Assembly: GCF_020860705.1 (NCBI RefSeq) | Contig: NZ_JAJBTT010000001.1 | Location: 124,001-188,000 of the forward strand | Direction of reading: 5' to 3' | Source of the DNA: Akkermansia sp. | Lineage (GTDB): Bacteria; Verrucomicrobiota; Verrucomicrobiia; Verrucomicrobiales; Akkermansiaceae | Length of the DNA stretch: 64,000 nt | In this document: positions 25,925 through 36,110 of the stretch, piece after piece | Numbering within the stretch: position 1 is the first letter of the stretch | How the letters are laid out: every line of letters begins with the position of its first letter | The notes under the pieces: generated by a model | The model's input: the letters and a program-made list of their open reading frames with translations, nothing else | Databases searched by the model: none | Told to the model about the DNA's origin: nothing | Translations under genes and position numbers: made by a program

Positions 25925-26491
25925 TCAGTTCACACGGCCCAGATAGGAACCGTCTTCCGTCTTCACGGAGATCTTTTCACCGGGCTTGATGAAGAGGGGG
26001 ACCTGCACCACCAGGCCGGTGGTCATCGTGGCGGACTTGTACACGTTGTTCGCGCTGTCGCCTTTGACGCCTTCAGGGGCTTCCGCCACTTCCATGGTGA
26101 TGGCGGCGGGGAGTTCCACGGAAACAACCGTCTCATCCGTGAAAAGCAGGATGTAGATATTGCCTTCCATCAGGTAATCCTTGACGGGTTCCACGATGTC
26201 GGGAGACACGGTGATGTCTTCGTACGTATCGGGGTTCATGAAGTGGTAGCCCATGCCGTCAATGTAGCTGAACTCATATTCCTCACGGGCGAGGTTCACG
26301 CCTTCCAGGGATTCATTGGAAGTCAGGCGAAGGTTATACACCTTCTTGGTGGAAATGCTGCGGATGCTCATTTGCACATAAGAAGCCATGCGGGGGGGGC
26401 ACTTGTGCTCCATGCTGACTACGACGCAAACGTCATTGTTATGATTAACCGCGTGTCCCTTGCGAAGATTGATTACGGGTACTTTTGCCAT
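25925..26491 (-). CDS. efp: Elongation factor P, arginine-tip type
   Basis: A 188-residue EF-P, which helps ribosomes through polyproline. All three domains are present: N-terminal KOW-like (1-65), central OB (66-128) and C-terminal OB with SATMTTGLVVQVPLFIKPGE near the end. The tip loop that enters the peptidyl-transferase centre reads EHKCPPRMASYVQM, so the residue aligned with the modified Lys of E. coli EF-P is Arg34. That resembles the rhamnosylated Arg32 type of Pseudomonas, although the flanking PP is unusual. Spacing of 122 nt to the ACT-domain gene suggests its own promoter. Confidence 0.92.
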   Translation of the reverse strand: MAKVPVINLRKGHAVNHNNDVCVVVSMEHKCPPRMASYVQMSIRSISTKKVYNLRLTSNESLEGVNLAREEYEFSYIDGMGYHFMNPDTYEDITVSPDIVEPVKDYLMEGNIYILLFTDETVVSVELPAAITMEVAEAPEGVKGDSANNVYKSATMTTGLVVQVPLFIKPGEKISVKTEDGSYLGRVN

Positions 26492-26613
26492 GCGGCCCGT
26501 ACCATACCACGTTTTCCCTTCCCGTCAAGCTGAAAAAACCCGCCAAGCCCTTGATGCGCTTGGAGAAAACGCCTTTATCCGTGTGGAGTAAAACGGGGGA
26601 AAACCTCTCTTCC

Positions 26614-27072
26614 TCACCGGCTGAGGTCCTGCTGGAACAGGACCTTGATGCCGCTGGAATTCAGCACGGTACGCCCGAAGTTGAGGTCGTCCACATGGAG
26701 CGCGACCAGGGAACCCTGCCTCCTGCATGGCAGAAGGGGGTACAGGAAGTTGACGTTCATTTCCGCGGCATACAGTACATCCAGGCATTTCTTGAGATCA
26801 GCGGGGCCATGGGGGAGAACCGCCACCAGAACCTCGGATTCCGTGTAGCAGACGCCCTTTTCCAGAAAGATTTCGGACGTCCGTTCCGGATCGCTGACGA
26901 TCAGGCGCGCAATGGTCGCCTCATGGCAGTCATGCATGCTGAACCCCAGGCAGAAAATACCGTGCATGTCCAGCAGGCCGAGGAGGGCGGATAACGCCCC
27001 CACCCGGTTCTGGAGCATGATGGAATATTGCCTTATCGCATTGCCGGGAGCTTTGATGGATTCATCCTTCAT
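26614..27072 (-). CDS. ACT-domain protein
   Basis: A 152-residue protein made of two ACT-like halves. The first reads RQYSIMLQNRVGALSALLGLLDMHGI and the second EVLVAVLPHGPADLKKCLDVLYAAEMN followed by YPLLP. ACT domains bind amino acids and regulate metabolic enzymes. There is no catalytic domain. It lies 30 nt behind argD on the same strand, so it may sense an amino acid linked to arginine metabolism; that link rests only on position. Confidence 0.75.
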   Translation of the reverse strand: MKDESIKAPGNAIRQYSIMLQNRVGALSALLGLLDMHGIFCLGFSMHDCHEATIARLIVSDPERTSEIFLEKGVCYTESEVLVAVLPHGPADLKKCLDVLYAAEMNVNFLYPLLPCRRQGSLVALHVDDLNFGRTVLNSSGIKVLFQQDLSR

Positions 27073-27102
27073 GACAATAAAGCAAAAGGGGATTGGGTTA
27101 CA

Positions 27103-28359
27103 CTATTTGACGTATGTCTTAAGCACGCGCTTGATGATGGCAAGCGCCTGCTGAACTTCTTCTTCACTTACAGTCAGCGGAGGCAGCAGACGGACGGTTT
27201 CCGGCCCGGCGGGAACGGAAAGCAGGCCTTCCTGCCGCAGGGCTTCCACCACCACGGAGGCAATCGTCTTGCCTTCCGGCGCTTCCACCATCTCCGGGTT
27301 CAGGCCGATGCCCAGAAGAAGCCCCAGGCCGCGCACGCCCTGAATCACGGGCAGATTCCAGGATTCTATTTCCGCGCGGATTTCCGCTCCCAGCCGCCGC
27401 GCCCTTTCCGGAAGGTCCTGGGAAATGACTTCACGCAGCACGGCCAGCCCGACGGCAGTGCCGAGCGGATTGCCGCCATACGTGGAGCCATGGGAGCCGG
27501 GGTCCATGATGGAGGCAAGCTCCGTGCCCTGGTCATCGATGGCGCGGTCGGAAATCCAGAAACCGCCGATCGGGAAGCCGCCCCCCATCGCCTTGGCCCA
27601 GGAAACACCGTCCGGTTCCACCTCCGGAGCAACGGCGCGCCACCCCATGATGTTGCCACAGCGGCCGAAGCCGCACTGCACTTCATCCATCAGCAGCAGG
27701 AGATCATGCTCCCGGCACAATTGGACCAGGCCGCGCAGGAATTCCGGGGTCACGCAGTTGACGCCGCCTTCACCCTGGATGGTTTCCAGCATAAAAGCTA
27801 CGGTTTCCGGCCGGATGGCTTCACGGGCCGTTTCCAGGTCATTGAAAGGCAAATGGCGGAACCCCGGCAGCATGGGGTCAAAGCCGATCTTGATTTTGTC
27901 CTGCCCCGTGGCGGACATGCTGCCCAGCGTTCTTCCGTGGAAGGATTTGTTGAACGTAAGCACTTCATACCGCGGCTTGCCGTCCGGCTGGGGCTTCCGG
28001 TGCCCGTAACGGCGCGCCACCTTGATCAGGCCGTCGTTGGATTCCGCGCCGCTGTTGGCAAAAAAGACCTTTCCCGGCCGCTCCACACACCGGGTCACGA
28101 TGAATTCCGCCAGATCCGCCTGCTGGGGAATCTGGTACAGGTTGGAGCAGTGCACCAGCGTGGCCGCCTGCTTCTGCAGGGCCTGCGTTACCACGGGATG
28201 GCAGTGCCCCAGCACGCAGGTGGCGATGCCGGCACAGAAGTCCAGATAGCACTTTCCCGCGCTGTCCCACAGGCGGGAGCCTTCTCCGCGAACGGCAGCC
28301 ATGGGATAACGGCCATAAGTATGAAGTACGTACTGGTTAAGTTTTTCTTCTGTGTTCAT
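27103..28359 (-). CDS. argD: Acetylornithine aminotransferase
   Basis: A 418-residue class-III PLP aminotransferase that makes N-acetylornithine in arginine synthesis and may also act on succinyl-diaminopimelate. The PLP Lys is Lys256 in SWAKAMGGGFPIG, with the PLP-ring Asp225 in LLLMDEVQCGFGR. NSGAESNDGLIKVARRY and KSFHGRTLGSMSATGQ are typical of ArgD rather than GABA or ornithine transaminases, though these are hard to separate. It is the first gene of a pair with an ACT protein; no other arg genes are adjacent. Confidence 0.88.
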   Translation of the reverse strand: MNTEEKLNQYVLHTYGRYPMAAVRGEGSRLWDSAGKCYLDFCAGIATCVLGHCHPVVTQALQKQAATLVHCSNLYQIPQQADLAEFIVTRCVERPGKVFFANSGAESNDGLIKVARRYGHRKPQPDGKPRYEVLTFNKSFHGRTLGSMSATGQDKIKIGFDPMLPGFRHLPFNDLETAREAIRPETVAFMLETIQGEGGVNCVTPEFLRGLVQLCREHDLLLLMDEVQCGFGRCGNIMGWRAVAPEVEPDGVSWAKAMGGGFPIGGFWISDRAIDDQGTELASIMDPGSHGSTYGGNPLGTAVGLAVLREVISQDLPERARRLGAEIRAEIESWNLPVIQGVRGLGLLLGIGLNPEMVEAPEGKTIASVVVEALRQEGLLSVPAGPETVRLLPPLTVSEEEVQQALAIIKRVLKTYVK

Positions 28360-28546
28360 AAGTTAAAGGGATACGGGTGTAGTTTGCTCTTCTGGCTTCG
28401 TCTGTAAATGATTTTTTTGGGAGGCACGTCATGATTCTCACATTTTATCCCGCAGGGCAGTCCCATCTCTATTCGGCGGCATTCCATTTTTCTTTTCTTT
28501 TATCATTTTGCCGTCAGAATGAATCAGAACCCAGCATCAATCCATT

Positions 28547-28960
28547 ATGGCACATTTTTTCAATCCCAAAGGTTTTCTGGAGGAATTCAAGGCTTTCGCG
28601 CTGAAGGGAAACGTCATTGACCTGGCAGTGGCCGTCGTCATCGGCGGCGCGTTCAACAAGATCGTTTCCGTTTTCGTTTCCAGCATCATCACCCCCATCA
28701 TCGGCTACCTCACCTCCGGAGTGAACCTGGCCTTCCTGACCCTGAAGCTGGGGGACGTGGAATTGAAATACGGAGAACTGCTCCAGGCAACCATTGACTT
28801 CATCATCATTGCCTTCTCCATCTTTGTAGCCATCAAGCTGATCGGCGTGATGAGGCGCAAGAGCGAAGAAACGCCGGCCGCCCCTGCGCCCAAACCGGAT
28901 AACGTTGTCCTGCTGGAACAGATCCGGGACATCCTGCAAAAACAGGCGGACGCCAAATAA
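28547..28960 (+). CDS. mscL: Large-conductance mechanosensitive channel
   Basis: A 137-residue MscL, usual length. It has an N-terminal amphipathic helix (FLEEFKAFALKGNVIDLAVA), the first transmembrane helix with the conserved Gly/Ala packing (VAVVIGGAFNKIV), a periplasmic loop, the second helix (TIDFIIIAFSIFVAIKLI) and a charged C-terminal bundle helix. It opens under membrane tension to release solutes in osmotic downshock. It is a single gene followed by an intrinsic terminator. Confidence 0.96.
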   Translation: MAHFFNPKGFLEEFKAFALKGNVIDLAVAVVIGGAFNKIVSVFVSSIITPIIGYLTSGVNLAFLTLKLGDVELKYGELLQATIDFIIIAFSIFVAIKLIGVMRRKSEETPAAPAPKPDNVVLLEQIRDILQKQADAK

Positions 28961-28979
28961 GCCGGACAACCCCGTTCAC

Positions 28980-29010
28980 GCCGGTTCCTCCACGGAACCG
29001 GCACATTTTT
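28980..29010 (+). terminator. Terminator after mscL
   Basis: GCCGGTTCC (28980-28988) pairs perfectly with GGAACCGGC (28994-29002) around TCCAC, followed by a T run (ATTTTTCC). It lies 20 nt past the mscL stop and separates it from the phosphatase gene. Confidence 0.82.
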
Positions 29011-29050
29011 CCTCTTTACTTGTTCCCTTACGGGCGGGAAAGTAGGCAGC

Positions 29051-30211
29051 ATGATTTCCCTGCTGCGCCCGCTGGCCTGTATCCTGCTGCTTGCTCCGTC
29101 CCTGCTTCCGGCGGCGGACTCCCAGCGCTTCGTTCTGGAACGTCCCCATCAAGTGACGGAAATCCCGGAGCCGGACCGGAACATCCCCGTCACCAGCGTG
29201 ATCCTGATGATCGGGGACGGCATGGGCCTTCACCACCTTTCCGCGGCATGGACGGCCAACCGCGGCCATCTGTTCATGGAAAACTGCCCGGTGACGGGCA
29301 TTGCCAAAACATGGTGCGCGGATAAGCTGGTCACGGATTCCGCCGCCGCGGGCACCGCCATGGCCACGGGAACCAAGACTCTCTACAAGAGGGTGGCCGT
29401 ATGTCCCCAAGGCAGCAAGCTGGATTCCCTGGTGGACAAGGCGGCGGGCATGGGCAAATCCACCGGCGTCATCGTCACCTGCGAGCTGAATGACGCCACC
29501 CCGGCCTCCTTCTGCGCCAACAATAAAAACAGGTCTGATTCCTACGGCATCATCGGGGATTATCCCCATTCCCGCGCCGACTTCATTTTTGGAGGCGGCG
29601 GCAAGTATTTTACGCAAAGGCCGGACGGCAGGGACATGTTCAGGGAAATGGCGGCGCAGGGCTACCACGTAGCCCGCAGCTGGGAGGACGCCGCCGCGCT
29701 GCCGCCCGGGAAAACGCTCATCGTCGCCGCTCCCGGGAATCTGCCCCCTCCTTCTGCACGGGGAGACGTTCTCCGCCAGGCCACGCTGAAGGGATTGGAG
29801 AACCTTTCCCGGAATCCCAACGGTTTTTTCCTGATGGTGGAAGGCTCCAACATCGACAAGGCCGCCCACCGCAACAAGCTGGAAGAAATGATGGAGGAAC
29901 TCCTTGATTTTGACCGGACTGCCGGCGCCGTGCTGGACTGGGCTTCACGCCATCCCGGCACCCTCGTCGTCATTACGGCGGACCACAATACGGGAGCGTT
30001 TGCCCTTACGGGAGGCGACCGGGAGAAGGGAGAAATAACCGCCCAATTCGGTTCCGGCAATCATGACGGCGTCATGGTGCCCGTTTACGCCTTTGGGGCG
30101 GGAAGCGGCGCATTCACCGGAATTTACGAAAATACGGACATCTTCCGCAAGATCATGGAAGCCATGGAAAAAGGGACTTCCCAACCTGCGCCCGCGCACC
30201 GGGGCTCCTGA
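29051..30211 (+). CDS. Exported alkaline phosphatase (PhoA family)
   Basis: A 386-residue periplasmic or secreted phosphomonoesterase. It has a signal peptide (ISLLRPLACILLLAPSLLPAA), the first metal Asp in MIGDGMGLHH (Asp56), the nucleophile Ser97 in TDSAAAGTAMATG and the second metal cluster in EGSNIDKAAHRNK and VITADHNTGAF. It lacks the long insertions of E. coli PhoA, like the shorter Bacillus-type enzymes. Its job is probably phosphate release from host or dietary compounds. No Pho box was identified. It is convergent with the MFS gene, only 28 nt apart. Confidence 0.92.
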   Translation: MISLLRPLACILLLAPSLLPAADSQRFVLERPHQVTEIPEPDRNIPVTSVILMIGDGMGLHHLSAAWTANRGHLFMENCPVTGIAKTWCADKLVTDSAAAGTAMATGTKTLYKRVAVCPQGSKLDSLVDKAAGMGKSTGVIVTCELNDATPASFCANNKNRSDSYGIIGDYPHSRADFIFGGGGKYFTQRPDGRDMFREMAAQGYHVARSWEDAAALPPGKTLIVAAPGNLPPPSARGDVLRQATLKGLENLSRNPNGFFLMVEGSNIDKAAHRNKLEEMMEELLDFDRTAGAVLDWASRHPGTLVVITADHNTGAFALTGGDREKGEITAQFGSGNHDGVMVPVYAFGAGSGAFTGIYENTDIFRKIMEAMEKGTSQPAPAHRGS

Positions 30212-30239
30212 CCCTTCCCTTCCGTTTGCCCCTGGCCGG

Positions 30240-31439
30240 TTATGCCCCGGCCCTCCGCGGCCCATCCATATGCCGCGCCACCAGCCCGGCCCCGGCGGTA
30301 GCCAGGCCGCCTATCAGGAACACCGCCTGCGGACCGCCCGTGTTCATCCAGATCACGCCGCCCAGCACGCCGTAAGTGATGGAAGCCACATGATTAATGG
30401 CCAGTCCGGTATAAATGCTTGGCGTGATGTCCTCCGGCTTCTCGCAGATGCGGGCCACGTAAGTGCTGCGCGCCATGCCCAGGGCGAACAGCAGGTTATC
30501 CAGCACAAAACAGGCCGTCACCACTCCCACGGCCCAGTGCAGAGGCAGCAGCTCCGGCGCAAAGGCATACGCCAGGCACAGGAGGGACAGCGCGATGCTA
30601 TCGAAAATCGTCACCTTCCTTTCCCCGTACCGCTTGATGCTCCAGCCGATAAGAGGCTGCGTGACCAGCCCGATAATGCCGGCAATTAGCAGGGTTTTCC
30701 CGATATACCCCGGCGGCTGGCCCAGGGTGCTGACCATCAGCCAGAAGCCAAAGGTCAGGTACAGCTGCTTGCGGATGCCGTGCAGAATTTCCAGCCCGTA
30801 GTAAACGGCGTACCTGCGCTTGAAGACGAAGCACTGCCGCCAACCCCGCCGCTGCGGAAATACAGGCGTTTTCACACGGCTCAGGAATAGGAACGCCAGC
30901 AGGCACACACCTCCCGTAACGAAAAAATCCACGGCAAAGGACTGGTTGAACTTCCACTTGATCCAGACGCACAACGCGCCCAGCAGAGCGGCGGCCGTTC
31001 CCAGCGCCTTCATCTGGCCCAGCCGCAGACTACGGTTTTCCGGACGCGCCGTATGAATGACAATGGTATCAATCATGCCCATCAGGATATGCTGCCCCAG
31101 GCTTACCGTCAGAATCCATGCGGACAGCACCCACAGGCTGGTTCCGGCGCTGCACAGGGCCAGCGCATACATTCCTCCGAACATCAACAGGCACGCCACC
31201 CCCGCCATGCGCACCTCATTGAACATGAAAAACAGGCTGACCACAAACAGGGACAGGATGCCCGGCAGTTCCCGGGGAAGTTCAATCAACCCGCGCATTT
31301 CCACGTCCAGATGCTGGGCGTCACGCAGAAAATTGCTGAAAATCAAATCATACACGCCACTTCCAAACTGGCCCAGAAAGAGAGCCAGCAGCACGAACAC
31401 CATGGTCTTCCTGATAGGAGGGGAAGCGGCATCAGTCAT
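30240..31439 (-). CDS. Major facilitator superfamily transporter
   Basis: A 399-residue, 12-helix transporter. The first helix is KTMVFVLLALFLGQFGSGVYDLIFSNFL, and the loops between helices 2-3 and 8-9 hold basic residues as usual for MFS. The N-terminal half has SLGQHILMGMIDTIV and the second half starts near YYGLEILHGIRKQLYLTFGFWL. The substrate is unknown. It stands alone, divergent from the GH20 gene, which makes sugar or drug transport equally possible. Confidence 0.85.
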   Translation of the reverse strand: MTDAASPPIRKTMVFVLLALFLGQFGSGVYDLIFSNFLRDAQHLDVEMRGLIELPRELPGILSLFVVSLFFMFNEVRMAGVACLLMFGGMYALALCSAGTSLWVLSAWILTVSLGQHILMGMIDTIVIHTARPENRSLRLGQMKALGTAAALLGALCVWIKWKFNQSFAVDFFVTGGVCLLAFLFLSRVKTPVFPQRRGWRQCFVFKRRYAVYYGLEILHGIRKQLYLTFGFWLMVSTLGQPPGYIGKTLLIAGIIGLVTQPLIGWSIKRYGERKVTIFDSIALSLLCLAYAFAPELLPLHWAVGVVTACFVLDNLLFALGMARSTYVARICEKPEDITPSIYTGLAINHVASITYGVLGGVIWMNTGGPQAVFLIGGLATAGAGLVARHMDGPRRAGA

Positions 31440-31441
31440 AG

Positions 31442-33217
<1,776 letters not shown>

Positions 33218-33295
33218 ATACTGGCAGGAGCGTCCTTCCGGAGGCCGCATTATGGGCTAGCCAACCTTCGCGAAAACCATTACATTGGCGGCATT

Positions 33296-34444
33296 ATGAA
33301 TTTGGAACTGCTTCGTCAGATTTGCGTGACTCCGGGCGCTCCGGGGTTTGAAGACAAAATCCGTGATTTCATCATTCAGGAAGTGGCCCCGCTGGTGGAC
33401 GCCGTGCGCGTGGACAACATGGGCAGCGTGATTGCCATTGTGGAAGGCAAGGATACGGAAAAAACCATGATGGCCGCCGCCCACATGGATGAAATCGGCT
33501 TCATGGTCCGTCATATCGACGACAAGGGGTTTATCAAATTCCTGCCCCTGGGCGGCTTTGACGCCAAGACGCTGACGGCCCAGCGCGTCATCGTTCACGG
33601 CAAAAAAGACCTTATTGGCGTCATGGGCGTCAAGCCCATTCACGTGATGTCCCCTGCGGAACGCACCAAGCTGCCGGAAGTGACCGATTTCTTCATCGAC
33701 CTGGGCATGAGCAAGGAGGAAGTGGAAAAATACGTTTCCGTGGGCGACTCCGTCACCCGCGAACGGGACCTGGTGGAAATGGGAAACTGCGTGAACGTCA
33801 AGTCCCTGGACAACCGCGCCGGATGCTACGTACTGGTTGAAGCCCTCCGTGCCATCAAGGCTTCCAAAAAGAAGCCCTCCTGCAACTTCGTGGCCGCATT
33901 CACCGTCCAGGAGGAAGTGGGGCTGAGAGGCGCCCAGGCCGGCACGCTGGACATCCAGCCGGATTTCTCCATCGCCCTGGACGTCACCATCGCCTGTGAC
34001 ATTCCCGGCACGCCGGCCCATGACCAGGTTTCCCAGCTGGGCGGAGGAGCCGCCATCAAGCTGTATGACGGTTCCGTCATTGCGGACCGCCGCATGGTGA
34101 AATTCATGAAGGCCATGGCGGACGCCCACAAGATCAAATGGCAGACGGAAATGCTGCCGGCGGGCGGCACGGATGCCGGCGCCATGCAGAAATTCGTTCC
34201 GGGCGGCTCTATTGCAGGCGCCATCTCCGTTCCCACCCGCAATGTGCACCAGGTGATTGAAATGGCGAACAAGGATGACCTGGACGCCTCCGTAGCGCTC
34301 CTGACCGCCTGCGCCATGAACGTGGACAAATGGGACTGGTCCTGGAACTCCGTCAATGAATGCCCTGTGGAAAAACCCGCCAAGGCATCCAAAGCGGCAG
34401 CCAAGCCGGCCAAAGCCGCCGCCAAGAAGAAAAAGGCCAAATAA
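33296..34444 (+). CDS. M42-family metallo-aminopeptidase with Lys/Ala-rich tail
   Basis: A 382-residue dinuclear-zinc aminopeptidase of the M42 (TET/FrvX) family. Metal and catalytic marks include AAHMDEIGFMV, LDNRAGCYVLVEAL, the Glu pair in FTVQEEVGLRGAQ, ALDVTIACDIPG, and AGGTDAGAMQKFVPGG. The domain ends near residue 355, after which there is a 25-residue Lys/Ala/Pro tail (KPAKASKAAAKPAKAAAKKK) like histone H1 or AlgP repeats. M42 enzymes form large tetrahedral assemblies that trim peptides. The tail is not a normal family part. Confidence 0.92.
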   Translation: MNLELLRQICVTPGAPGFEDKIRDFIIQEVAPLVDAVRVDNMGSVIAIVEGKDTEKTMMAAAHMDEIGFMVRHIDDKGFIKFLPLGGFDAKTLTAQRVIVHGKKDLIGVMGVKPIHVMSPAERTKLPEVTDFFIDLGMSKEEVEKYVSVGDSVTRERDLVEMGNCVNVKSLDNRAGCYVLVEALRAIKASKKKPSCNFVAAFTVQEEVGLRGAQAGTLDIQPDFSIALDVTIACDIPGTPAHDQVSQLGGGAAIKLYDGSVIADRRMVKFMKAMADAHKIKWQTEMLPAGGTDAGAMQKFVPGGSIAGAISVPTRNVHQVIEMANKDDLDASVALLTACAMNVDKWDWSWNSVNECPVEKPAKASKAAAKPAKAAAKKKKAK

Positions 34445-34632
34445 AAAGCCTCAATATTTCTTCACCACCATCTCGCAGGCCGCACCGGAAACGGAGGCGG
34501 CCTGCCTGTTGTTGAATGCTTCAAGCGTTCCGCAATACGCCGGGTACACCGTTGCCGTGTCCCGGCAGGAAAGGCCGCAGTAACCTGCGACGCTCCCCGG
34601 AGTTTTTTTCAGGACAATCCGGGCATAAAAAA

Positions 34633-34661
34633 TCCTCCGGCATCCAGAGAATGCCGGAGGA
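34633..34661 (-). terminator. Terminator after the Ala-Pro-rich protein
   Basis: TCCTCCGGCAT (34633-34643) pairs perfectly with ATGCCGGAGGA (34651-34661) around a 7-nt loop. On the minus strand it is followed by six T. It lies about 20 nt past the stop at 34684. Confidence 0.88.
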
Positions 34662-34683
34662 GAATCAATTCTGAAAAAGAAAG

Positions 34684-35247
34684 TTACTTGGCGGCGGGAG
34701 CGGGAGCTTCCTTCGGGGCCGGAGCAGGAGCGGGAGCCGGGGCGGCGTCCACTTCCACTTCTTCTTCCTCCACTTCAACGCCTTCTTCCGGGCCGGAAGC
34801 TCCGGTCTGTTTCATGGCGTCCTTCAGAGCCTGGCTTCCAAAGAAGTCGGCCTGCTGCAAACGCTGCATATCGGTCATCATGCCCATGAAAATGGGCAGG
34901 AGTTCAGCCTGGCGCGCCTGCATGGCGGCATCCATTTCAGCCTGGACCTTCTGGGCGCTCTTGGAAAGGGCTTCACCCTTTTCATTGATCTTGGCCATCT
35001 TTTCAGCGGCCGCGTCTGCGGTGGCCTTGTCCTTCACCGTGCTGAGCGTGGCGGACATTTCCTTCATCAAAGCCAGCATCTGGTCAGCGGCTTCCTTCGC
35101 TTCCTTGGAAACTTCAGTGGCCGGCGCAGCGGGCGCGGCAGGGGTTTCAGCGGCGGGGGCGGGTGCCGGAGCCGGGGCATCCTGAGCGGAAGCCATACCT
35201 GCAAATGCCAGGGCACATGCCGAACTAATTGTTACAATGCTCTTCAT
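34684..35247 (-). CDS. Exported Ala-Pro-rich coiled-coil protein
   Basis: A 187-residue secreted or periplasmic protein of unknown function. A signal peptide (MKSIVTISSACALAFAGMASA) is followed by an Ala-Pro repeat (about 22-48), a long amphipathic helical part (about 50-140, e.g. KDKATADAAAEKMAKINEKG), an acidic Glu/Val run (about 153-166) and a second Ala-Pro run at the end. The Ala-Pro spacers suggest a stiff linker spanning the periplasm or cell wall. It is divergent from rubrerythrin and ends before a strong terminator. Confidence 0.75.
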   Translation of the reverse strand: MKSIVTISSACALAFAGMASAQDAPAPAPAPAAETPAAPAAPATEVSKEAKEAADQMLALMKEMSATLSTVKDKATADAAAEKMAKINEKGEALSKSAQKVQAEMDAAMQARQAELLPIFMGMMTDMQRLQQADFFGSQALKDAMKQTGASGPEEGVEVEEEEVEVDAAPAPAPAPAPKEAPAPAAK

Positions 35248-35401
35248 AACGTTTCCCTTGTACAGGTTCACCATGCACGCGTCAATGACTCATTGTGTAA
35301 CGAATCCCCGTGATGCCGCAGAAAGAGGAATTTGCCTTTTTTCTTCCCTGGAAGGATTTTTTCAGTTGCATCTTTTTAGAATTATTATAAATTATCTCCC
35401 G

Positions 35402-35950
35402 ATGACTAAAACCATAGAAAACTTGAAAGCCGCCATTACGGGCGAAAGCACCGCCTCCGCCACTTACGCGGCCTATGCCGCCAAAGCCGCCCAGGAAGGG
35501 CAGCCCCTCATTCAGAAATTGTTTGAAGCCGCTTCCAAGGCTGAATCCGTACACGCCGCCAACCATAACAAGGTGCTGGAAAAACTGGGAGCCACCATGG
35601 ACCCCATTGACATCCAGATTCACGTGGGAACCACCGCGGAAAACCTGAAAGCCGCCATTGCCGGAGAAACCCATGAATTTGAAAGCATGTATCCGGAATT
35701 CATCGCCGTGGCGGAAGAAGAAGGCCAGAAGGCCGCCGTCCGTTCCTTCACGTGGGCCACGGAAGCGGAAAAGGAACATGCCGATTTTTATTCCGCCGCC
35801 CTCCAGGCGCTGGAAAGCGGAGACACCAGCGCGCTGCCCAAGCAGTACTGGATCTGCCTGGTTTGCGGGGATACCTTCAAATCCCTGGAAGGCGTGGACG
35901 CCTGCCCCCTCTGCGGGACCAAGGCTGAAAAATTCCTCGTCATTGGATAA
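35402..35950 (+). CDS. Rubrerythrin
   Basis: A 182-residue non-haem di-iron peroxidase that protects anaerobes from hydrogen peroxide. The four-helix bundle holds the iron-ligand Glu residues (ITGESTASATYAAYA, EAASKAESVHAANH, IAGETHEFESMYPEF, ATEAEKEHADFY). The C-terminal rubredoxin-like domain binds one iron through CLVCGDTF and CPLCGT. ATG 35402 is the family start; the longer open frame to 35237 is leader DNA. The AT-rich leader contains TATAAA/TTATTATAAATT about 10-20 nt before the start, a likely promoter. Confidence 0.95.
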   Translation: MTKTIENLKAAITGESTASATYAAYAAKAAQEGQPLIQKLFEAASKAESVHAANHNKVLEKLGATMDPIDIQIHVGTTAENLKAAIAGETHEFESMYPEFIAVAEEEGQKAAVRSFTWATEAEKEHADFYSAALQALESGDTSALPKQYWICLVCGDTFKSLEGVDACPLCGTKAEKFLVIG

Positions 35951-35991
35951 ACTCCGCCTGAGCACCGGAGGCCAGTCCATGGCACATCAAG

Positions 35992-36020
35992 CCGCCCGGA
36001 ACATTCCGGGCGGTTTTTTT
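35992..36020 (+). terminator. Terminator after rubrerythrin
   Basis: CCGCCCGGAA (35992-36001) pairs with TTCCGGGCGG (36004-36013), followed by seven T (36014-36020). It is a strong canonical intrinsic terminator about 40 nt past the rubrerythrin stop. Confidence 0.9.
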
Positions 36021-36110
36021 ACGTTTCAAAAGCTGCCGTCACCCGCAGAAAGGCCCCATGGAAGAAGTTTTACCTGCCCTCCGCTTCCGTACCATCCTGG
36101 AAACAGCGCT

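Noticed and set aside
34684..35160. Plus-strand open frame opposite the Ala-Pro-rich protein (Ser/Thr/Gly-Ala repeats)
   Set aside because: The repeats are the reverse-strand image of Ala-Pro and Glu runs; the minus-strand gene has a signal peptide and a terminator.
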